Below, piece after piece: positions 1-6,938 of a DNA stretch of 26,494 nt (its first letter is position 1; every line of letters starts with the position of its first letter). Source of the stretch: CAZWZG01 sp964638245 (GTDB lineage: Bacteria > Pseudomonadota > Alphaproteobacteria > Rhodobacterales > Rhodobacteraceae); contig CAZWZG010000027.1 in the NCBI GenBank assembly GCA_964638245.1, positions 1 to 26,494 of the forward strand, written 5' to 3'. A program made the translations under genes and the position numbers. The notes under the pieces are model-generated. The model was not told the origin of the DNA. It saw only the letters and a program-made list of their open reading frames with translations, and ran no database searches.

Positions 1-202
1 GGAACTGGCGCGCATAGGCGGACAACGATTCCACGTAGCGGCGCTGACCTTCGGCATAGATCGTATCAAAGGCCAAAGACGACTTGCCCGACCCCGAAAG
101 CCCGGTGATCACGACCAGCTTGTCGCGCGGAATATCGACATCGATCGACTTCAGATTGTGTTCGCGCGCTCCGCGAACCTCGATGTTCTTCTGCTCTGGC
201 AT
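1..202 (-). CDS. uvrA: Excinuclease ABC subunit A, N-terminal fragment (runs off the window)
   Basis: This is the first 67 codons of UvrA, the damage-recognition ATPase of nucleotide excision repair, which loads UvrB onto lesions in the cytoplasm. The N-terminus MPEQKNIEVRGAREHNLKSI and the Walker A segment ITGLSGSGKSSLAFDT, followed by AEGQRRYVESLSAYARQ, are diagnostic of the family. The ATG at 200-202 has a purine-rich ribosome binding site (GAGGTGG) a few bases upstream. The rest of the protein, about 900 residues in the family, lies left of base 1. A likely LexA box lies 65 bp upstream at 267-281, so SOS induction is expected. The identification is firm; nothing can be said about integrity beyond the fragment. 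Confidence 0.97.
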   Translation of the reverse strand, partial: MPEQKNIEVRGAREHNLKSIDVDIPRDKLVVITGLSGSGKSSLAFDTIYAEGQRRYVESLSAYARQF

Positions 203-226
203 CGCCCACCTCATTGAGACTCCGGT

Positions 227-255
227 AAGATAGGACAGCTTGGCGCGTTCTCCAA
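227..255 (-). promoter_or_regulatory. Possible uvrA promoter
   Basis: On the minus strand TTGGAG (250-255) and TATCTT (227-232) are separated by 17 bp, which suits a housekeeping sigma-70 promoter. The -35 matches the consensus only at TTG. The position just downstream of the LexA box and 25 bp before the uvrA ATG supports the call, but the match itself is weak. Confidence 0.35.
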
Positions 256-266
256 TGAGAAAGTGA

Positions 267-281
267 GAACAAATGATGAAC
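267..281 (-). promoter_or_regulatory. SOS (LexA) box of uvrA
   Basis: Reading on the minus strand, the sequence is GTTC-ATCATTT-GTTC, an exact match to the direct-repeat GTTC-N7-GTTC operator bound by alphaproteobacterial LexA. It lies in the 84-bp gap between the end of the MFS gene and the uvrA start. It is 12 bp upstream of a possible -35 hexamer (250-255, TTGGAG) with a -10 (227-232, TATCTT) 17 bp further on. An additional GTTC (plus strand) lies at 247-250. The box is seen directly; its function is inferred from the known LexA control of uvrA in related bacteria. Confidence 0.8.
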
Positions 282-286
282 AGGCG

Positions 287-1450
287 TCAGGTTGCTGACA
301 TCTCCCGCACACGCGCCAGAAGAAGGTGCGCCATTGCCCCGCCCAGGAGTGCGAGCATCCCGAGGATCACCATCGGTCCATAGCCAGCTGCATCGATCAC
401 GAGAGCAAAGACGGGCGTCCCAAGGGTGTTGCCGAGGTTGCCCATCTGGGCCAATCCGCCATTGGCCAATGCGCGATCTGCCGTAGAGCCGTTCAACTCC
501 GGGACGGCTGCAAAACTTGCCCCCTGAACAAGCCCCAGACCGGAGGCGAAGAGAAGGCACAGAACGGGATGACCGCTGAAAAACAGCAGGAGCAGCAGCG
601 TCACAACCGAAAGAAGAAAACCCGTCTGGATCACGAAGAACGAACTTGTCAGCTTCAGAAGCCAGACCCCGACCGAGAGCGAAACGATAATCGAGATCAG
701 CGGCATCGCCCCACGCACGAATTCGCGCCACGTCTCGTCCACGAATTGCGGCAGAAACGTAAGCATCGACAAGAAGCTGAACGTGTAGAAAAGCCAGCCC
801 ACCGCTGGCGCCGATATGTACGCGGAACGGTAGATGAGTAGATGGCGGGCGACGAGGCTGACTTTCGCACGCGCGGGCGCCGGGGCATCGCCCGGAAGCC
901 GGACCCAAAGCAAAGCGGCCGCTGCCAGCATCCACATCCCATGGGACACAAAAAGCGCGGGCAAACCCTAGTTCAGCGCGAACGGCAAACCAACCCAAGC
1001 CAAAAAGGCAAAAGCTACGCCAAAAAAGGTTCCCCATAGGGTCAGGGCGAATCCTCGCCCCGCCTCGCTGGTCACTTGGGCAATCAACGTCGGCGCCGCG
1101 ACGACAATCGCCAGATGCGCGGCGCCTTCGATGACCCGACTGGCCAGAAAAACCGGAAATGCGGGCAACAAGGCCTGGAAGAACGACAGCAGCCCGCCAA
1201 GCGCCAACCCCCCGACCAGCGCGCGCCGGTAGCCAACGCCAACGACCAAGTGCCCCGCAATCACGCCAAAGACGATGCCTATGAACCCGACAAGCGACAC
1301 AGAAAACCCAAAGGCCGCGCCCGCCTCAGCATAGTGGTCGCCAAGCTGCGAATAGATCACGCTGATCTTGGCGTATTGCGCCGCCGCCCCAAGCCCGGCA
1401 AGCCAGATGATCAGGACCAGAAGCCAATCGGATTTCTGTGGAGCGTTCAT
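287..1450 (-). pseudogene. MFS transporter interrupted by an in-frame amber codon
   Basis: Two reading segments in the same frame together make about 387 residues of a 12-helix major facilitator protein, a normal length for the family. The first, 1450-968 (160 residues, starting MNAPQKSDWLLVLIIWLAG), carries helices 1-5 and ends ...GLPFALN-TAG. The TAG occupies 970-968 (CTA on the plus strand). The frame then continues GLPALFVSHGMWM and carries helices 6-12 to 287. There is no frameshift, deletion or second stop, so the change is a single substitution, either a recent loss of function or a sequencing error. An internal TTG at 964 could start a C-terminal half, but no good ribosome binding site is visible. 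The substrate is unknown. The gene is divergent from the gene at 1557. Confidence 0.8.
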
Positions 1451-1495
1451 GCTTTGGATAGACCCTAGTCAGAGCGCAAAGCCCAATGAAAAGTT

Positions 1496-1525
1496 TTGAA
1501 CCAAGGGATCAATGGCTTGTATGCT
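1496..1525 (+). promoter_or_regulatory. Candidate sigma-70 promoter for the HExxH gene
   Basis: TTGAAC (1496-1501) and TATGCT (1520-1525) are spaced 18 bp apart, in the divergent gap upstream of the gene starting at 1557. Each hexamer matches four of six consensus positions. If real, transcription would begin near 1532, which excludes the upstream ATG at 1512 as a start and supports the ATG at 1557. Confidence 0.35.
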
Positions 1526-1556
1526 GGGCGCGGTATCAATTGACAGGATAGCGCGC

Positions 1557-2225
1557 ATGTTCGGGCGAAAACCCGCGATCAGCCAAGACATGGCCGACTG
1601 GATCGGTGAGTGTTTCGACTGGTTCGATGCACGGTACCCTGCACCGCCCAAGCCGATCCTTCCGACCCGCGCGTTCTTTACCGCTCCGGGCGGCACGGAC
1701 GCCGCAACCGCTCAGGCTGTACTGGCTGACATCAAACGGCTTCTGCACTTTGATCTGCCAATCGACATGCTGCCGATCGAGCGTCCTGCGGGCGCGTATC
1801 GCCATACGTATTCGTCGATGAGCGAAGTCGCGGGGACGTATCAGGAAACCTCCGAGGGACGCGTCATCCACTATGACCCCGAGGCCATGACGCGCCCTAT
1901 CAACTTCGTTGCAACGCTCAGTCACGAGGTCATGCATGCGCGGCTTTCCGGCCGTGTGCACGAAGTGCCCGGTGGCGAAGCCGCGCACGAGCTTGCAACG
2001 GATCTTGGCTGCATCATCGCAGGCTTTGGCGTGTTTCATTTGCAGGCCGCCGACGATCAAGGCTGGGCGGGCTACATGAGCCAGGAAGCACGCGCCCATG
2101 CACTTGCGTTGTTTCTGGACAACCGAGGGCTTAGTAGTGAGGCTGTCAAAGCCCACCTGTCCCCGCGCTGCTTCCGCTACCTTCGCAAGGCACTTAAGGA
2201 CATCGCCCGGCGATCGTACGACTAA
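1557..2225 (+). CDS. Uncharacterised HExxH protein, possible gluzincin-type metallopeptidase
   Basis: I do not recognise this 222-residue protein as a named family. It has no signal peptide or membrane helix, so it is probably cytoplasmic. A clear zinc motif HEVMH lies at residues 123-127, and 17 residues after it comes ELATD (145-149). That is the ExxxD arrangement which supplies the third ligand in gluzincin peptidases such as thermolysin, and the residues between them (SGRVHEVPGGEAAH) contain two further His. The N-terminal 110 residues are rich in Pro and aromatic residues. I chose the ATG at 1557 because AGGAT lies 8-10 bases upstream and a candidate promoter overlaps the longer start at 1512. 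The gene stands alone between a divergent transporter gene and convergent lpdA. Peptidase activity is inference only. Confidence 0.75.
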   Translation: MFGRKPAISQDMADWIGECFDWFDARYPAPPKPILPTRAFFTAPGGTDAATAQAVLADIKRLLHFDLPIDMLPIERPAGAYRHTYSSMSEVAGTYQETSEGRVIHYDPEAMTRPINFVATLSHEVMHARLSGRVHEVPGGEAAHELATDLGCIIAGFGVFHLQAADDQGWAGYMSQEARAHALALFLDNRGLSSEAVKAHLSPRCFRYLRKALKDIARRSYD

Positions 2226-2242
2226 AATCCTTGGCAACGTGC

Positions 2243-2276
2243 AAAAAAGGAAAACGCCGCGCCGTAGCGCGACGTT
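2243..2276 (-). terminator. Rho-independent terminator of lpdA
   Basis: An inverted repeat pairs 2253-2262 with 2267-2276 (10 bp, one mismatch, G+C-rich core, loop CGTA). On the minus strand it is followed by a T-rich run, TTTTCCTTTTTT, ending at 2243. It lies about 70 bases after the lpdA stop, so it fits termination of lpdA. On the plus strand it follows the 1557-2225 gene, but without a proper T tract. Confidence 0.7.
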
Positions 2277-2347
2277 GTGCCCAAAACAAGAAGATGCCGT
2301 AAGGCGTCGATGGCGAGCGCGGGGCGCTGGCCGCCGGTGTAGCGCGA

Positions 2348-3745
2348 TCAGATGTGGATCACGCGGTCATAGGCATCGAGAACAGCCTCGTGCATGGCTT
2401 CCGAAATCGTTGGATGCGGGAAGACCGTGTTCATGAGGTCTTCTTCTGTGGTTTCAAGCTGTCGTCCAACCACGTACCCTTGGATCATTTCGGTGACTTC
2501 TGGGCCTACCATGTGCGCTCCCAGTAGTTCGCCCGTTTTTGCGTCGAACACCGTTTTGATCATGCCTTCGGGATCGCCCAGGGCAATCGCCTTGCCGTTG
2601 CCGATGAACGGGAACCGGCCGACCTTGATGTCATAGCCAAGCTCTTTGGCCTTGGCCTCGCTGTAGCCGACCGAGGCAACTTGCGGGTGACAATAAGTAC
2701 ACCCGGCAATGCTTTCGGGTTTGACCGCATGCACGTGGTTTTTCCCCGCGATCAGTTCTGCCACCATGACACCTTCATGGCTTGCTTTGTGGGCCAGCCA
2801 CGGCGCGCCAGCGATGTCGCCAATCGCATAGAGCCCGTCGACACCCGTGCGGCAGTATTCATCTGTCACCACGTGGGTGCGGTCGATTTTCACGCCAAGC
2901 TCTTCCAGACCCAGCCCCTCGACATTGCCCACGATGCCAACCGCCGAAATGACGGTATCGAATTCCATCTTCTCAACCTTGCCGCCGGTTTCGATATGCG
3001 CTGTAACCTTGCCCTTGGCGCGGTCCAGCTGCTTGACCATGGCCTTCTCCATGATCTTCATGCCCTGCTTGGTGAAGCTCTTCTTGGCGAAGGCCGAGAT
3101 TTCGGCGTCTTCCACGGGCAGCACGCGGTCCATGACTTCGACCACGGTCGTGTCTGTTCCCAGCGTGTTGTAAAAGCTTGCGAACTCGATGCCGATGGCT
3201 CCGGAACCGATGACCAGAAGCTTCTTGGGCATATGCGGCGGCACCAGTGCATGCTTGTAGGTCCAGACCAGATCGCCGTCGGCCTCAAGCCCCGGCAATT
3301 CCCGTGCCCGTGCGCCCGTGGCCAGGATGATGTTCTTGGCTTTGAGCGTTTCTTCGCCCTTGTCCGTCTTCACCTTCACCGTGCCTTTGGTGGGGATTGT
3401 CGCCTCGCCCATCACGGTTGTGATCTTGTTCTTCTTCATCAGATGAGCGACGCCCGAGGACAACTGCTTGGCGACACCGCGCGAGCGCTTCACGACTGCG
3501 TCGATGTCATAGCCAATGTTTTCGGCCTTAAGCCCGAAATCGCCGGCGCGTTCCATTAGGTGAAAGATCTCGGACGACCGCAGCATTGCCTTGGTCGGAA
3601 TACAGCCCCAGTTAAGGCATATGCCGCCCATATGTTCGCGTTCAACGATTGCGGTTTTCAGGCCCAGCTGCGCCGCACGTATCGCGGCGACATATCCGCC
3701 AGGTCCGGCCCCGATGATAACGACATCGAATTGCTGATCAGCCAT
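2348..3745 (-). CDS. lpdA: Dihydrolipoyl dehydrogenase (E3)
   Basis: This FAD flavoenzyme reoxidises dihydrolipoamide on the E2 subunits of the 2-oxoacid dehydrogenase complexes (and lipoylated glycine cleavage H protein), reducing NAD+ in the cytoplasm. At 465 residues it is full length. Residues 12-17 form the FAD-binding GAGPGG. The redox disulfide is C43/C48 in GGICLNWGCIPTKAM. A second nucleotide fold (VIGSGAIGIEFASF) lies near residue 180. The C-terminal interface carries the catalytic HPHPTISE. The ATG at 3745 is preceded by GGGAGAGAGCC. The gene stands apart from E1/E2 genes and follows the DUF924 gene after 126 bp that contains a nested inverted repeat. The identification is firm; which complex it serves is not visible here. 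Confidence 0.97.
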   Translation of the reverse strand: MADQQFDVVIIGAGPGGYVAAIRAAQLGLKTAIVEREHMGGICLNWGCIPTKAMLRSSEIFHLMERAGDFGLKAENIGYDIDAVVKRSRGVAKQLSSGVAHLMKKNKITTVMGEATIPTKGTVKVKTDKGEETLKAKNIILATGARARELPGLEADGDLVWTYKHALVPPHMPKKLLVIGSGAIGIEFASFYNTLGTDTTVVEVMDRVLPVEDAEISAFAKKSFTKQGMKIMEKAMVKQLDRAKGKVTAHIETGGKVEKMEFDTVISAVGIVGNVEGLGLEELGVKIDRTHVVTDEYCRTGVDGLYAIGDIAGAPWLAHKASHEGVMVAELIAGKNHVHAVKPESIAGCTYCHPQVASVGYSEAKAKELGYDIKVGRFPFIGNGKAIALGDPEGMIKTVFDAKTGELLGAHMVGPEVTEMIQGYVVGRQLETTEEDLMNTVFPHPTISEAMHEAVLDAYDRVIHI

Positions 3746-3798
3746 GGCTCTCTCCCAGATCGTTTAATCTCGAACTACTTTGAGGGACCATAAAGCGA

Positions 3799-3854
3799 GT
3801 TTGCGCCAGAGGACAGGGGGCGCGCGGCAATGCCGCTATGCATTTCGCGCAAAC
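3799..3854. repeat. Nested inverted repeat upstream of lpdA
   Basis: An outer perfect 8-bp inverted repeat, GTTTGCGC at 3799-3806 and GCGCAAAC at 3847-3854, encloses an inner hairpin GCGGC-AAT-GCCGC (3824-3836). It fills much of the 126-bp gap between DUF924 and lpdA. It could be an mRNA leader structure, a DUF924 terminator or a protein-binding site. There is no T run right after it on the minus strand, which argues against a simple terminator. Confidence 0.45.
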
Positions 3855-3871
3855 AGCGATTTTTCAGTGGA

Positions 3872-4453
3872 TCAGGCGGAAACGGGGCTCAATTCACGTA
3901 CGATCGCGCCGTATCCGCCATTGTCCAGATAGGCTTGTTCTTTGGTCGTCGTCTTGCGCCCAAGGGCTGCGTTGCGTGTGGGAAAGCGGCCAAACTGTCG
4001 AATAACCTCACGGTGCGCCTTGGCGTGCAGCAGGTTTTTTTCGCTTTCTTCCATGCGCGATTTGACCAGTCGCACACAGCGATCCTGATCAACCAGCGTC
4101 TCGGAATGCATCAACGGCATGTAAAAAAACTGGCGCGCGGGTTCGTCGATACGCTTGTCCCAGCCTTTCTCGATGGCCGATTTCGAGGCGGCCAGAGCGA
4201 TGGCATCGCTTGCGAAGGCGTCTTTGGTGTCGCGGAACATGTTCCGCGAGAACTGATCCGTGACAATGATGTATGCCAAAGTGCCCGAAGGATACGTCAG
4301 CCAAAGCGACAAGGCACCGCCCATGGCGCGATCCCACGCTCCGCGAAACAAGCGCTCGATCTCTTTGTCGAACTCCGGTTCTGATTTGTACCAATCCTCT
4401 GGCGAACACTCGTCCAGCCAAAAACCCAGAACGTCTTCAGGTTTGGTCCACAT
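3872..4453 (-). CDS. DUF924 family protein
   Basis: This 193-residue cytoplasmic protein matches the DUF924 family (helical, TPR-like fold, unknown function) over its length. The hallmark opening MWTKPEDVLGFWLDECSPED is followed by a segment near residue 85, TDQFSRNMFRDTKDAFASD, and then FFYMPLMHSETLVDQDRCV, all typical of the family. The ATG at 4453 has AAGGGCGAGAA immediately upstream. It precedes lpdA on the same strand by 126 bp and follows the MFS gene by 59 bp, so partial co-transcription is possible. No catalytic role is established for the family and I infer none. Confidence 0.9.
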   Translation of the reverse strand: MWTKPEDVLGFWLDECSPEDWYKSEPEFDKEIERLFRGAWDRAMGGALSLWLTYPSGTLAYIIVTDQFSRNMFRDTKDAFASDAIALAASKSAIEKGWDKRIDEPARQFFYMPLMHSETLVDQDRCVRLVKSRMEESEKNLLHAKAHREVIRQFGRFPTRNAALGRKTTTKEQAYLDNGGYGAIVRELSPVSA

Positions 4454-4512
4454 TTCTCGCCCTTGGCTCCTTCACACACCCATGTAGAATCGTAACGCGA
4501 TTATGACAGGGA

Positions 4513-5793
4513 TCAAGCTACGTCCCCTTTGATCGAGCCGGATTGTTCCTCATCGTCCACATTCTCCGCGTAGTATTCCTGGACGGCTTCCACTGTTACT
4601 GCGGTAGACGATGGCATAATCGGAGCGAAAGAAACTTGCTCGTCAGTGTCGATTGTCGACGGTCGCTGGCGCATCCGCCAAAGCGAATAAAGCGCAGTGA
4701 CTGCCAAAAGCCCGCCCATAAACAAAAAGTACCCACCCGGCCCCGTCGCTTGCATCAGTCCGCCCGCAATGATCGGGCCGAGAATAGCGCCGAGCCCACT
4801 CACAAAAACCAATCCACCAGAAGCCGATGCCATATCTTCAAGCGCGAGAAAATCGTTGGTGTACGCGATAAAGAGCGCATAGAGCGGCTGGGCCATCCCT
4901 CCAATAACAAAGCCGAGGGCAACGAGCGGGACAAAAGCGCCCGTCAAAACGACCGCGCAAAAGCCAGCAAGCGCCCCGATTGCTGCCGCCGCGCAAATGA
5001 GCACGCGCCGGTCCATCCGGTCAGACAACCAACCTATCGGAAACTGAAACAACAGCCCGCCAATGAAAAACGACGATACGAAGGTCGTGACCTGCGCGAC
5101 CGAGAAACCAGCCTCGGTGCCATAGACTGCGGACATTCCGAAGATTGCCGCAGAAATCCCTCCCGAAAAAAACATACCGACGCAGCCCAGTGGCGACGCG
5201 GCATACAGTTCTCGCAAGGTCATGGGTTTGGCGCTTTGGAAGGGCGGTGTTGGTGAAATCGATAGAAGGATCGGTGCGAACGAAATCGACACCAGAACCG
5301 ATGGAATAATGAAAAGTACAAAGCCGCCAGCATCACCAAAGTTCAGCATGTACTGGGCCAAGGTGATCCCTGCCATCTGAACAACAATGTAGATCCCGAG
5401 CGTGGCGCCCCGTGTCTCATTGGTCGCCGAGTTGTTCAGCCAGCTTTCAGCCGTCACGTACACACCCGAAAAACAGAACCCGATCAATATTCTCAACAGG
5501 ACCCAGGCAATTGGGTCCGTGAGCACGGGGTAAAGGATCATGATAGCTGAAACGAAAGAGGCGAGCGCGGCAAAAACCCGTACGTGCCCAACGCGACGGA
5601 TCAGCGCCGGCGCAAGCCACGACCCGCCAAGAAACCCCAGAAAATACGCCGACATGACGAAGGACATCTGGATGGCTGTAAAGCCTTCCAAAGCGCCACG
5701 CAGGCCGAGCAACGTCGCCTGAATTCCATTGCCAACCTGCAAAAGAAACATGCCCACGAATAGGGCCCAAGTCGTGAACATAATGGCGCGCAT
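4513..5793 (-). CDS. MFS transporter (YcaD-like type)
   Basis: This 426-residue inner-membrane protein has about 12 hydrophobic helices. It begins MRAIMFTTWALFVGMFLLQV and has the MFS loop between helices 2 and 3 (near LIRRVGHVRVFA) and a second one near WLSDRMDRRVLI. The layout resembles the YcaD-like group. A 45-residue acidic hydrophilic tail follows the last helix. I placed the start at 5793 because GGAAGGAGG lies 6-7 bases upstream; a longer frame reaching 5847 has no such site. It is on the same strand as queA, 84 bp downstream of it. The substrate is unknown. Confidence 0.9.
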   Translation of the reverse strand: MRAIMFTTWALFVGMFLLQVGNGIQATLLGLRGALEGFTAIQMSFVMSAYFLGFLGGSWLAPALIRRVGHVRVFAALASFVSAIMILYPVLTDPIAWVLLRILIGFCFSGVYVTAESWLNNSATNETRGATLGIYIVVQMAGITLAQYMLNFGDAGGFVLFIIPSVLVSISFAPILLSISPTPPFQSAKPMTLRELYAASPLGCVGMFFSGGISAAIFGMSAVYGTEAGFSVAQVTTFVSSFFIGGLLFQFPIGWLSDRMDRRVLICAAAAIGALAGFCAVVLTGAFVPLVALGFVIGGMAQPLYALFIAYTNDFLALEDMASASGGLVFVSGLGAILGPIIAGGLMQATGPGGYFLFMGGLLAVTALYSLWRMRQRPSTIDTDEQVSFAPIMPSSTAVTVEAVQEYYAENVDDEEQSGSIKGDVA

Positions 5794-5877
5794 TCCGAGC
5801 CTCCTTCCGGCTTGGCGCCCGAATACGCCTCTTGGAACGGAATACAACCACCCATCAGCGATTCTTCATAATTTATC

Positions 5878-6936
5878 TTAAACATCAGGCAAAAGAAGGG
5901 ACGCATCGCCATATGAAAAAAAGCGGTACTTCTCAAGAATGGCGTGATCGTAAATTCTGCGTATTCGATCCATTCCCATCAGTGCCGAAACCAGCATCAT
6001 CAATGTCGACTTTGGAAGGTGGAAGTTGGTGATCAATCCGTTGGTGATTTTGAATCGATAACCCGGCGTGATGAAGATGTCCGTCGCCCCGGACCATTCG
6101 GACATCTTTCCATTCTCGGATGCCGCCGTTTCGATGAGGCGCAGACTTGTTGTGCCCACAGGAATGATCCGGTTGCCCGCCGCGCGGGTGTCATTAATCT
6201 CTTTTGCAGCCTGTGCGCTCAGCACGCCGCGCTCGGCATGCATCTTGTGGTCGGAAACGTCATCCACTTTTACCGGCAGAAAAGTCCCTGCCCCGACATG
6301 CAGCGTTACGGTCGTCGTCTTGATCCCACGCGTCGCGAGCGCGGTCATGAGGGCATCATCGAAATGCAGCGATGCGGTTGGGGCGGCCACCGCGCCGGTC
6401 TCTTTCGCCCAGATCGTTTGATAGTCCTCGCGGTCCTGCTCATCCGCCGCGCGTCGCCCTGCGATGTAGGGCGGCAGAGGCATCGCACCGGCGGCGTTCA
6501 GTGCAGCGTCAAAATCATCTCCGGTCAGGTTGAAAGACAAAACAGACTGACCGTCGTCGCGCACCTTGATCAGTGTAGCACGGAAACCGTCGTTAAAGAC
6601 GATCTCTTCACCGACTCTGATCTTGCGCAAAGGCTTCAGAAGTGATGCCCAATCGCCATCTGGCGTTGGTTCCAGCAATGTCACTTCGATCTTTGCCTGA
6701 CCGCCGCCGTCGGGTGTTTCACGTGTTCTCACACCACTCAGCCGCGCCGGGATCACCTTGGTATCATTCAGGATCAACCGGTCCCCGGGGTTGAGGTATG
6801 CCGGCAAAGACAAACTGACACTGTCCTCGATGTTATCCCCACGCGCGACCAGAAGGCGCGAACTGGACCGCGGGCGCGCGGGTCGGGTGGCGATCAGCGC
6901 TTCTGGCAGATCGAAATCAAAGTCGGATAATTTCAT
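5878..6936 (-). CDS. queA: S-adenosylmethionine:tRNA ribosyltransferase-isomerase
   Basis: QueA transfers and isomerises the ribosyl part of SAM onto preQ1 at the wobble position of GUN-decoding tRNAs, giving epoxyqueuosine. The 352-residue protein is full length. The opening MKLSDFDFDLPEALIATRPA, the RLILNDTKVIPARL segment near residue 55, the LHVGAGTFLPVKV segment near 215 and the C-terminal NGLITNFHLPKSTLMMLVSALMG (split here for length: NGLITNFHLPKST, LMMLVSALMG) are family signatures. The ATG lies only 2 nt after the stop of the AsmA-like gene (TGACCATG) with no strong ribosome binding site of its own, which points to translational coupling. The functional link between the two genes is unclear. 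Confidence 0.97.
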   Translation of the reverse strand: MKLSDFDFDLPEALIATRPARPRSSSRLLVARGDNIEDSVSLSLPAYLNPGDRLILNDTKVIPARLSGVRTRETPDGGGQAKIEVTLLEPTPDGDWASLLKPLRKIRVGEEIVFNDGFRATLIKVRDDGQSVLSFNLTGDDFDAALNAAGAMPLPPYIAGRRAADEQDREDYQTIWAKETGAVAAPTASLHFDDALMTALATRGIKTTTVTLHVGAGTFLPVKVDDVSDHKMHAERGVLSAQAAKEINDTRAAGNRIIPVGTTSLRLIETAASENGKMSEWSGATDIFITPGYRFKITNGLITNFHLPKSTLMMLVSALMGMDRIRRIYDHAILEKYRFFSYGDASLLLPDV

Positions 6937-6938
6937 GG

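Noticed and set aside
66..1037. Open frame of 323 codons on the plus strand
   Set aside because: It lies antisense to uvrA and the MFS gene, has low-complexity Arg/Ser/Gly-rich composition and no motif; it is a shadow of high-G+C coding sequence.
2681..3559. Open frame of 292 codons on the plus strand
   Set aside because: It is fully antisense to lpdA, a strongly supported gene, and shows no recognisable domain.
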